From Micromussa lordhowensis (lineage: Eukaryota; Cnidaria; Anthozoa; Scleractinia; Lobophylliidae), in contig OZ026608.1 of the NCBI GenBank assembly GCA_964020085.1, positions 6,821,179-6,885,178 of the forward strand: a stretch of DNA of 64,000 nt, in the 5' to 3' direction. Made by a program: the position numbers and the translations under genes. The notes under the pieces were generated by a model that did no database searches, was not told the origin of the DNA, and saw nothing but the letters and a program-made list of their open reading frames with translations. Every line of letters begins with the position of its first letter. Positions within the stretch are counted from its first letter, which is position 1. Shown here piece after piece: positions 1 through 12,300 of this stretch.

Positions 1-42
1 AATGTTAGTCAGACTTCTCTCATAACTCAAATGAACCGTTAC

Positions 43-347
43 CTTGTCAGTACTGTTTTCTTGATAGATGACCCAATTGCTACTACTGTACGATAACTGT
101 AACTTGTACGCTCTGGTCCAGTGATCAGCAGATGGCTTTCCTTGAGTAGCAACAGCACAGATAACAAACTCATAAAGCAGGTCAATTTGTAGGTAGTCAT
201 TAGCATTATTACTGCTGGGTGACCATGCGCCATCTTCATTTAGTCGGCCTTTGGAAGCTTCATTACCACTACTTGATGATGGGGCTGAGAAAGAGTTGTC
301 AGGAAGTGCATCTCTGCTTGCCACACCAATGGCCTGCATCGGACATG
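43..347 (-). CDS. Exon 8: first half of second F5/8C domain
   Basis: This exon opens after a CAG acceptor (350-348) and ends at AAG|GTAACG. It encodes a discoidin N-terminal half with [10 protein letters not shown] near the start, then DYLQIDL and ATQG motifs. It starts in phase 1 and ends in phase 0, the same pattern as the exon at 19226-18928. The second half of the domain lies outside the window. Confidence 0.85.
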
Positions 348-3300
348 CTGAAAAAGAATTTGCCTTTGATGTGCATTTGTTAAATTATACAAATAAAAAT
401 GTATTTTGCCATTTTTGTTTTGGTGGGCATGCGTAAGCCTTTAAACGCAAAAATGACCGTACTTGCTAAGCTGAATTACCAACCTTTGCTGTACACCGGC
501 ATCTTCATAATTTTAGGCAAAATGAATTTTAATTTTTAACTAGATATACATTTATATGTATCATACTATATAAAACTGTAGATCAACACCACCACCATTA
601 TCACCTTTATTGTAATAAGCATAAACAAAGAAAGTACCTCTTCTTTCAGAATACACTTCAACTTCACACAGATGTAATGGAGTAATTAGTAGTAAACTTC
701 TGATTGTCACATATCTTCCATACAAAGAGGGATGACAGAAGAAGGATAAACCTTTCCCTGCAGGAACACTGTAAGTACTGCCACACTTAGGGTTTGCCAC
801 CCCTCCATTCATAGATATTGTCCCTAAAAGAAAATTACTTCAATCACGTACAAGTACATGTTAATATTAACTTTGTTGCTTTGCCATTTATTGAATGAAA
901 TGAAAATAAACTACAAGCAGTTGAACAGTTTTAATTTACCTTGACTGAGGGCAACGACAAATTTAGCTATGACATTCTCTCTATGCCACACCACTTAATT
1001 CACCTTTATCAAATTCAAGATGATAAATAGCTACATGTTGTAAGTGTCAAAACATAAACCTACTATTTGTACTTTGTTAAAATGAAACCCTACACTTGCA
1101 GATCAACCTAATTCTTTTTGCCAAATAGTTGCCGCAATAGAAATTGAAAACTGGTCATGTGGGTGCATACAAATGTAGCAGGCAATGTAACAAATGGTGA
1201 CCTACCAACTCTGATCTCAAACTTCGACAACCTCTCTCCAACTTGGTCTCTGTTGACAATGTACACTTCAGAAACAAGCTCCACTTTTCCCAGGTCCACT
1301 TTCCACCATGCTTTGTCTATGAAGCCTGTATGTGTACATGATAAATTAAACCAGGATGGTGAACTATTACCATCCACTGCTCTGCTGCTTACACCATCAT
1401 AAGCTGTATGTTTCTGGCTTGTATTCTTCTTAAATGCCAGATTTTCTTAAAAGAAAAATTAATAATCAGCATATGACAGTCGGTTGAAACCACAATACTA
1501 ACAGTGTACTTATTAGTCATTTGTTATGATGATGAAGATTGTTTTGCTGGGGTGGGTTTGGGCAATTATTTTAAACAAAACAATCCCTGTACCAGAAAAG
1601 TGGAGGAAACAAAACTTGGTAAATGAACCAAAGGATTAAAATAATAATCAAACACGTCCAAGTGCTACCTTTAGGATCTTGCATTTGACTGCTCTTAACT
1701 AGTGACATGTACATGTATGATACAATAAATTATAAGGGATCTTAATTTACACTTATACAGTTTTATCAGCAGTTGCTTTTTTTCTGATGTTAATTATGCC
1801 CACTCTACGTAATTTGGAATAACAGAAAAAAATAAGACTTGCATGATAACGAACATATTTTTGATAACAAAAAGTATGCAGACTGTGTAATATAGTTTAT
1901 TTAAATGATCTATTACTTAATTTGGATACTATAATTATGTTACTTTGAATACCTAAAAAATACAGCGCTGCAATGGTCTGCCTTACTGTTGTCTGTCCCA
2001 AAGGAAAAGCTATGTACTTTCCTGCCAGTGGAATTTGATTATAAGATCTTTAATTACTAGAAGTAATCACGGCTCATTGAGTGCGTTCGAGTTAACAGAA
2101 ATCTATGGTGGCCCAAAACTACATGTATCTCAGCAAAATAAAATTTGCTATGACAATTTAAAATTCATTACAGCATCAATAAGTGCTTACAAAATATCCT
2201 ATGAATAAATTGGCAAGATCATGTCACTACTAAGGAGCTGTTGGAAAGAGCCAGTATGACACCGCTGAGTGAGGAAGTGAAGTATCCTAGATAGAATATG
2301 ATGCGTCACATCCTGAGGCAAGATCGCAATAATGATTGTAACATTACAATAAGCTGGGCTCCAGAGGGGAAAAGGAGAAGAGGAAGACCAAGACAACATG
2401 GTGATGAACAGTTGAAAAGGAAAGTAAAGAGGCAGGGTGGAGATTATGGGAGGAGACAACGATAACTGCAGCAGACAGAGAACAGCGGAAGACCTCTGTA
2501 AAGGCCTTATGTGCCACCAGGCACAAGGAGGATAGGTAACATGTAACCACAACTATCACAGCAAAATAAAATGTCACGGCAAATTAAAATTCATCATGCA
2601 AAATAAAATTCAAAACAAATGCAAATTACATGTACCTCTGGCAAACTAGAAACAGTCACAGCAAAAACAATTATCCCAACAATTCAAAATTCATCAGAGC
2701 AAGAGAAATGGGAAGATTTGATAGCCTACATATTGTAGCTTGATGAAAATGATACACCTAATGTGCAAGTCAAGTGGCAAAATAAAGAGTTTACTTTTTT
2801 ACAAGCCTTTCATTAGCTATTGAAAGACTACAGTAATATTATTGAGTTGTTCAGAAATAATCAAGTTCACTGACATGTACAAGGACAAAGCCCAAATACA
2901 ATGTATTAAACTTAGTGAAGGGCTATAAGCTTAATTTTATACCAAAAGTCTGTTTTTGCTTTCTGAATGAAAGTGTTTCAGTTTTGAATCTTGCTGTAGA
3001 TTTCCCCATATTCCTTCTTTATTCAGTGGCATTTGTCATACATTAACAAACATTTTCCCATAAAATCTTTGTATCATCAAACATTACAATTAGGGATTTT
3101 CTTGATACATCATGCTCCACTATAGTTTAATCACAATGCTTGTAATTTGTTGCAAACGATTTTTCCCAACACCACCTCCCTTCCCTCCCTCACCCCTCCT
3201 TCCCTCCCCTCCCCCCACATACACATTGAAGGATAGGCCTCAGAAGCCTAGCGTAAGGAAAATAAGAATATGGCCAGTCCTTAAAAGCATGAATACTGCC

Positions 3301-6300
3301 CGAGGATTCACTGGGAACAATTCAATCTTTGCAATTTAAGAATTTTTACAAAATAAACAGATGCTACAGGTACATGTGTAATAAACTATTGTTAGGTGTA
3401 CCAACATATTTTTATTTCATTGATGGAATCTACAAAAAATCATGATTTGGAAAATGAAAAAAAAATGCATGTTTTTTCACTGCATTTTAGCCATCTCAAA
3501 ACATGAAATTTCACTTCTAGTTGGGTCTGAAACCATGGGGGGCTAAGACCTGGGACTAGTCAGATGGTGACATCAAAACAAGAACATAGGTATTCTTATT
3601 GTGAAATATACTAGGAATTAGGCAATCAAGCCTAATTCCAATTTTGGCTCAAAGCTGTAAAGTGAACGTTTACCAAAGATATGCACACCTGTGTTCTTGT
3701 TTTGTCCTCACAGCCTGACTAGTTGCAGGTCTCACCCTACGCGGTTTATGACTCAACCATTATGTTGGCAACATGGTACATAATACTTGATGCTCCAGCT
3801 ACATGTATGCTACAATGCATTACCCTAGTTACAGCTGTAGTTGTGATATTCTGTGGCTTTTTGAAGCCTCCAGGATGGCATTGCCCTTTATTCCTTGCAA
3901 TTCTGTGATAAAAAGGTTCCTGGTACTAAATCTGATGCGTGACGTCAATTTTCCAGACAAAATGCTCGTTTCCCACCAAAAATTTTAATATAAGAGATAC
4001 CTGCTAGACATGTTTTTCCACATGTAAGCTCAAAAACAATAACATTTTATAATGGCTGGTAAGCAAGATTCAGTGAACCAATCAGAAGGCTAGAAATACA
4101 TCATCCAAGGATGTTAATACAATACAGATAGCCAAGCAAGAGGGAAATGGACTGTCCACAATATTATTTTCTGAGTGATAAAGTGTGCTTAAGGAGCATT
4201 TTTATTATAATTATGGGAACTGGTCCACAATGAAAAAGAGAACATTATTCTGATTGGTTCTCTGAATTTTTGCAATTTTGCTTAGAATCTAAATTTTGCA
4301 ATACAGAACACTTAGAAAATGCTGAGATGGACTAGCTGCTCAAGAATTAGTTTCAGTGAATTGCTTTTTTCAACATAATTATTACACAAAAGGAAACTGT
4401 TGTTAAGTAGAAATCTGTATTCCTACATATAATTATGTTGGACAATTTTAATTTTTAAAAAGGTGATGCAAAAATTGTAACATCAATTGATGCCTAACTT
4501 CTGCATGCACGTTTACCAAGAATGATCACCAGGACACTAAAACAGCCAAGTCTTAAAAGAGCCATTGTAGTAAACACATTGTACTTCTTCAGTACATATT
4601 GTGGGCCACCATAGACTTGCGCTCGTCCGCCCGTCCGAGACGAGTACTCTCTTATGTCAGACGAGTGGATTTACGAAACCACTTGCCCTAAGGGACGAGT
4701 AAACTAACCTGAGTTTCAGAAAGTTTGGGTTCTTTTCACGGCAACTTACTCATTCATTTTCGCCTTTGTTAGCTTTTGTTTTCCGAGAATATCTGGTTCT
4801 GTTGTTTCGGTAAAGACTGGGATCCACATTCAACATAATGGAAATGACAACCTCGTTTGAGACAAGGCTTCATCAACACTTGAACGAAGCGATTACCATT
4901 GTGGCAAGTTTTGTGATCATTAAAGAAGTAATAAAACCTCTTCATGCTTTTGCAGTCAGGCTAATAGCGTAATTCAAACGGCATGAAACGCTCCAAACCA
5001 TTCTGCTATATAAAAGGCACTGAAGATAGATACTTTGAAACATTCATTGTCACACCACCCACCTAAAAAAGGCGTAAAACTAAAATCAGATCACATGCTA
5101 CGCTTCCACTGTCAGTGTACAAGATGTCGGCTAATCTGCCTGACCTGTGGAAAACTGGTAGTAAAAGAAAACCGGACTCCAGCAAAGAGGAACATCCTAA
5201 CAATGAGAAATAAAAAAAGTATGTAGAATGTCAAATTCGAAAATTCCAACCAGCATGGAAAGAATTTCCCCGGGTTAAATTTGATGAGGAGAAGAAAGAA
5301 ATCTTCTGCATTGTGTGCCACAAGTATCTGACAGTAGCCGATAAAGCGAGCCTGCTTTATGTCGGCATCAATGGATCTTCCACAACTGGTTTTCGCCGTG
5401 ATTCTCTTGTGAGTCACAAGAAGAGTCACTCTCATTACTTTTGTTTTCAACAAGCTAAAACCAAAGAAAAACCAGAACAGGCGCTGCTGCAGCGAATAAG
5501 CCGTAAAATCGACAAGGAGTCGAAGGAGAAACTGGAGAAACTTTTCAACACAGCACATTTGCTTGCAAAAGAAAACCTGGCCATGGCAAAGTTTACTATT
5601 CCGTTTGACTTGCAAGAAAAAAAATGGACTGAATATCGGTAAACACTTCAGAAATGCGAATGCATGCGAATCATTCATTGCTGCAATTGCTGATTCTGAG
5701 AGAAATGAGACACAAAATGACATCAATAGTTCCAGCTTCTTCTCTGTTTTGGCTGATGGAAGCACTGATTGCAGAATAATTAAACAGGAATCTGTATTTG
5801 TGCGATATGTTGGCAAGGAAGGGGATGTGAAGACTACATTGGAAGACATACTGTACATGTAGTTGATCTTGAGTCTGGAAATGCAAATTTTCGTGTGTCT
5901 TCTCAAATAGCCTGATTTTGGTTGCTTTGCTTTCAATGCCAGGTGAATTAAAAATTGTCTCTGTGTTGAAACATTTTCCTGTACTCAAAATGTGATTGAC
6001 AAAAAAGTGTGATGATTTTAAGAAACTAACCTTATGGCATAATCAAACTTTAATTTGCAGAGCATAGATCTGCAATACCGCGGTGGAAAACCATTCGCAA
6101 ACAACTTGTTTATTTCGTGGCTTCCTGCGCTTATTTGTGCCTTCTTTGCCAAAATAGAGCCCCGGCACCAGTGTTTAAATCAAAGGCTCTCTGAGCAGCT
6201 CATGGATGAATACCCCAATGCCAAGTTTACTTTTGCCACTGTGGCAAAACGAGTCTTTGAGCGAAACTATTGGTATGAAAATATATGTCACCTGCACGGT

Positions 6301-9300
6301 CATTCGCATGAAAATCAAGTGATTTTCATGGGAAACGTTTGGCACAAGCACTCGTTCTGCAAATAGAAACTCAGACGGTGGAAGTCAAAGTCTACATTTG
6401 TGCCAAGCGGCCCATCAGGCCAGCACTGATAAAAAATAATCTAACAAAAAAACAATTTATCATCTTCTCGTGGTCTGTTTACAATGTCCGATTAAAAGCT
6501 TTAGATATCAAGAGGGTCGTACAGGGAAGTCTCTGGCACGGTTCACGAACCTAAAATACAGAGGATCACGGTTCACGGATAAAAAAATTTCGATTCCCGA
6601 ATTACGAAAATAAGAAAGTAAGGACCTGTTCTTACATTAAAAACAGTGTTTGTAGGAAGCAAAATCGCGAATGGCTAAATCAAGGCTCTGTATTGCATAT
6701 TGCATGGCTAAGGCACTCTCGATAGACCACTGTAACTATTCGGAGAACTTGTGTCTCAAAATCACGTAGAGTTGTGTGGTAAAATCACGAATATCGGTTA
6801 ATATTTCAGGTTCTTCACGGATCACGCAAAACCTTCAGGTCACGAATCAGGAAGAACAAGAACCGCAGTATGCGGTTGAAAACCGCGCTTTAAAAAAACG
6901 TGGTTAAAAAAAACGCGGTTACTTACACTGTCTGCGAAACGTGACTCTCTGATTACATTCTTTGCATAGCGTGAGTTTAGCGTGAGTTGTAATCGGAGAA
7001 TTTTGTTTACGTCTAATGAAAAAACACCTTGACCTTTCAATATAAATTTGACGAGCACTATGCTTCTTGTCTTTCCATGTCCATTTGTTACAGCTACTGC
7101 TGCTTAAATTTCAATTTTACAACTCCACGAGTTGAACCAAAAACCATCTTCGTGCCGCGTTAGCCGCCATATGTACGAACTCCATGTTGTCAGACAAAAA
7201 ATTCGTCTTTCTAGTACCCTGCTAAAACCTGCTGAACCTACACCACGAAAAGAACCATACTAAGCAGAGGAGGGTTGGGAGAAACGATTTAATCCGGTTT
7301 AATGAATAAATTAATCAGAATCGAGTGAGTGAGTGAGTGAGTGAGTGAGTGAGTGAGTGAGTGAGTGAGTGAGTGAGTGAGTGAGTGAGTGAGTGAGTGA
7401 GTGATCGAGTGCCATCCGACTGCCTCCTAAGCTCATGGATGTTACGTAACATCCATGAGCAGAAAGGGGAAATTACACCAGTGTTTACAGGATAAAATAT
7501 TACCCCTTAGCAAGTGTCTTTCCTTTTGTTACAACACTGAACGCAAGAAAGAAACCATCCCTTTGTTTCTTTGTGAAACCGACCTCAAACAAGCTTTACA
7601 AAGCAGTCTTTTTGGGTAATATTTTTGCTGTTCCATTTATCGTTTTCCACGGAAAGCGGCCGAAATTAGTTATGCTTTGTGGCTTTTGTGCTGTATCAAG
7701 CTCTGGGATTTCTCCAATTTTACCTTAAACAGAAAAAGAGTTAATCAAATTTAGCAAGTTAAAGTTGTTGCCGATATCATGCGAAACCATGACAGATAAT
7801 TATTTTACACAATTATTTTGGTAGGGAGAAGAGAAGACTTTAAGAAACATCTCAGTGACATCTGCAACTACACAGACATCCAATTTCAGTCTCTCAAGTC
7901 TCCACCCATAAGCTGCTTCCAAAGTTTCAATTTCTTTTGGCCCCAAAGTAGAAGTGATTTGCTCAATCACAGTGAGGAAGAAATCAAAACTCTAATCAAT
8001 CATTTTGCCAGTGTCCTTGCAGATGAGACAAGGAGTGGTGCTCCAGATCAGTGGCTGGATTTAAAACTCTTGGTCTCACAGCCAACACAAAGGAAACTAC
8101 GTCCTTATGAAGTGTATTCATCACTGCTGGCAAACAAGCCTGACAATCTGAGGCACATCCTTCCAATTGTAGAGATCATGATGGTCTTATCAGCTTCCAC
8201 TGCAGTAGGTGAGAGGTCCTTCTCTGCATTGAGCAGGATAAAGACAGGCCTAAAACCAACATAAAGCAGGAAACACTGCAAGATTTGATGGTTGTGTCAA
8301 CTGCCAGTCCCAGTGTAAAGGAGTTCTCTCAAGAAGAGGCCATCAGCACCTCAATCAACAGTGACAAGAACAAGAAGCACTTTGTCTCTACTGTCCAGCA
8401 CAATTCCAGTCAACCAGCTGCTACAGCAGAGCATGATGAACTAGAGGAACTTCCACCTCTTCCTGCTCTGAATGAGGCTTGAAGTGACCTTTGTGAACTT
8501 ATTTTGCAAAACTTTACGTGATGATTTTTTTTATTGTCTCATTGTTTCAAGTAGACCAGTAGAAATTCAGATGATTTCCTTGAAAGCAGCCTCAGAATAT
8601 TGCCGGGACTTATGTGTCTCATCTTAGATCCCAGTTTTAATGCCTCACAGATGTGCTGCATTTTCTCAAGTTGCATATTGTTCATAAGGAATGTTAGTGA
8701 TCCCCAATGTGTCTATATGAAATGGTGTTGTATTAAAAAGTGCAAAGAAATACAGAAATTGAAGTAACTGTTAAAATAAACACTCCAGATTTGGTACAAA
8801 ACAGATTATACAATTCTACGTTTTTTTAATGATATTTTGTTATTCACTTTAATAAGTTTTTTTTTGACAAGTGAAATTAACTTTTGGACAACCAAAATCT
8901 GAATTTTACTTGTTACAAGTGGGATAAAAAAATAAAAAAAAGTTAATTGCCCTGGTAATACTGGTCTTGTACCCTTTTTGCAAGTTTATGGACTAAGCAG
9001 CAAATGGAAAAAGAACTCAACTTAAGTCCCCAACGCAGACTGGTCACTAGTTCGACCACATAGACATCTTTATCGCATTTATTATCAATATTGAGTTACC
9101 TCGTGAGTAAATTTCCACCTCACATAGCTGGAGAGCTTGAATCCTTGTGGTCATAATACCAACATATCTACCAGTCGTCAGTGGATTCATGAAACACACA
9201 GCTGATGCTTTGAACTTAATAAACGTGTACCTTCCCTTGCACTTAGAGTTGGTTGTCACATCTGCAGAGCTTCCTATCATTGAAATATTATGCTGCACTT

Positions 9301-12300
9301 AATTTTGATCTTTCAGCACTTTGAGAGCTTTCATTCAATAGTTTTCTCATACTTCTACAAGAAAATTTAAATATACAGAAAGAAACAGCATTAAAAAACA
9401 AGTCTGTTACTGCGATTAAAAAATACTTTCAACTTTAACATGCATTGATCACATGTGTTTTTGTTTTGTTAACTACATGACATAAACAATGTAAACAGTG
9501 TTAATGTTTTATTGTTAGTAACTACCAGTATGTGTAGTTTTAATCAGTGATTAGGAAATGTGTTTGAGCGAAAGAAGCAGGGTACCTTTTCTGGGTTAAA
9601 GTCTTTGTTTTTGTATGGGGAAATAAGTTAATAAAAAATGAATTGAAATTATCCATTTTTTCAAGAGCAAAATTCTTTCTAATAATTTTGTATATGTTGG
9701 AAACTTTAACCTTTTTGGTAAAATGCATTTTTTGGACATTTTGGAGATTCTCAGCCTGGATATATATGGGCCAAATTAAAGTAGCTCCAATCTATCCAAT
9801 CTGCCATTTGCAACATGGTAGCATGATGTTCTTTCCATCATCATCGCTTTTTAGGACAATTTTTCTCAGGTATGCATCTTATGTCTGCAGGTTAAGGCAT
9901 TTCGGTTTCGTAATTTTTTTTCACTTTTCCTTTCCTATCTTTTTGTTGACCTTCTTCTGGGCCTTCTTCCAGTTCAAGAATTTCCAAGAAAGCATGATTG
10001 AGAAGGAAAATTCTTAAAGCACGGAGTAGCCAAGTGTACACTTAGTGTACACTTAGTATGTATAAAGTGTATTTTAAAAATACACTTTATATAAAAGTGT
10101 ACTCACCAAATGTTATTTCATAGTCTTTACTAGTTTCTGTTGGATCACCTGGACTAAACATGTTGACTATGTATATTTCGGAGACTGGCACGCGATCTGA
10201 ACCCAGGTCTACTTGCCACCAGCTGGGGTTGGTTTTATTTGTCTGTGAACAATGTCCGTTATCCATATTAGTATCGGGATTTCCATCCACTGCTTTATCT
10301 GATACAGCAACACCAATCAAGACATTGCTGAATGTTGAAGACTGAGCTGTGGGCTTTCCAAAAGCAAGATTCTCTGTGTGTCAGTGAAAAAAAAACATAT
10401 AACTTTAAATTATCCCCTAATTTGCCTAACTATGATAAATTGTTATATACTAGGATTAACCACATGTCTCTGAATGATATGTGTGCACAGTGATGCTTCA
10501 CATATAAGGGTTTGCCAAGCTTGAATTGTCACATACATGTACATTTTGCATAGACAGTGGTGGTGCTAGGAGTGGTCAACTGACAGGGGTTTTATGAAGT
10601 TAAATGTGGCTAAATGTAATTAAGGCTAAGTTAAAATCAAGCCATGCTGGTCAGCAGTGGTCAGGGAATCATGCGCAGTGAGGTGACATACGGGGTTTCT
10701 CGAATCGCATGTGCTGGTCGTTTCTGCTGTGTGAGGTGCTGCTTGTTTCGAGAAGCAAAACATTCAGTTGTTCCGCTTTTTTCTTCTGTTATTCCGTCGT
10801 CTTCGCCATTATGACCGCCCGGCAAACCAACAACAGCTTAGCAGCGGCTCTTTCTTCCTTCGTTGCTCCCTCAGCACCGGTCTCCAGTACGACCACAAGC
10901 GGGACATCTTCATTCGTGTCTTCGCAGTCCAGCGAGTCTGTTGTTGTTTCCTCACCACTGGTGAGCGCTGCGGCTTCGGCAAATCCGCCTCCAACGGCCT
11001 CAACTGCGGTTCTTTCGCCTGATCTGGTGTCACTCATTAATCAGGCTGTTCAGGCGGCTGTTCAGGCTTCGCAAAGGCAACCAGAGCCAGCAATTGCGAG
11101 TCCCACCTCCTGTCCTGGCGCCAGTTCGTCAGCTACATCGTTGGACGGTTTAGCCTCGACCTTTTGTGCCTACTTTTGTATCTACTTTTAATGCACCGGT
11201 CCCAGCAATCGTTTCGTCGTCGGGGCAGGCTTTAAGTGGTATTTCTGCTCAGTTACCGCCATCCATTGCTCCACTGGTGAACATGTTGGCGGACCAGCCG
11301 TTCGTCGTGGGCCCGGGCTACTCTCCCATTCCTGCCAAGCTCGCAAATACGTGGCGGAAAATTCGTCGACTTGTCGGAACTTTTTAGCAGCGAATCTGGT
11401 CAGCACAGAGGCCGAGCCTCAAGTAATGCTCGACAGGCGGTTGGTTCTATCAGCTCCCCCGAAGAAACCTCGTCGGCGTATCGAGAATATCACCACTTGG
11501 ACGGAAGCTTTCACGGTGTACTCGCTTGTACTATTGTTGTTTTTCCCTCATCGTTGGAAAGATTTATCCTTGTACAAGTTATTAATCTTGCGGATTGCTC
11601 GCCAGTTTAGCGGACAGGTTTGGCTGGCTAACGACAAAGCTTTTCGCGAACACGCTGCGGCGACTCGGTTGGCCGATTAGTTGACCATGCTGCATGCTGC
11701 ATGCTCTACTGATTGTTCAGTTTAATTATTAGGATTGTCCCTGTTTTCTTTGTATGCCCCTGCTCTGGGCTTGTTGAATTAAACATTTCTCCACCGTTGC
11801 TGTGTTTGTTTGCTTTTTTTTTCTTTTTCGTTTTATTTCAGACCTATATGCCCTTAGTTCAGGGGGAAGAAGGGTCATTAGAGGGGAATTACCATCTCTC
11901 ATTTTGTTTCCTTCCAGTCTCCAGCCCCTTGCCCCCAGTGTCCGTGGTTAGCCCTCTAAAGCCTTAAGTGTTTGCTGCCAAGTTGTCCCAACATCCGGAC
12001 CAACATCTAGTCGCCTTTGTCTTGGATGGCCTCAGGAATGGCTTTCGCCTGGGATTTCAGTACTCCAAGAAATCGAAGTCCGCCAAGCCAAACAAGGCCT
12101 CTGCTAATCAACACTCCGAGGTCATTGACCGCTACTTGGCTAACGAGGTCTCCCTTGGGAGGGTTGCAGGACCTTTTTCCTCCCCACCTTTCCCTCATTT
12201 GCACGTTAGCAGCTTTGGAGTTATCCCCAAAAAGGGTCAACCAGGCAAGTGGAGGCTCATAGTGGACCTGTCATCCCCGGTGGGCTAAGCGTTAATGATG

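Larger units (their letters stand above)
1446..9099 (-). other. Lectin gene intron 5 (7.65 kb)
   Basis: This intron between the two FTP domains contains a LINE 3' remnant (about 2215-2545), a MITE (3546-3732), a broken hAT transposon (about 5124-8482), a GAGT microsatellite and a perfect 30 bp palindrome. I found no extra lectin-type exon in it, but did not translate every stretch exhaustively. Confidence 0.6.

Noticed and set aside
5112..5936. 274-codon minus-strand ORF, the longest on that strand
   Set aside because: It lies antisense to the hAT transposase remnant, has no recognisable domain and mirrors its coding frame.
7323..7404. CRISPR-like regular repeat
   Set aside because: A plain tetranucleotide microsatellite with no spacers; the genome is eukaryotic.
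9643..10017. 124-codon plus ORF rich in Phe
   Set aside because: Low-complexity AT-rich intron sequence opposite the lectin gene, no domain.
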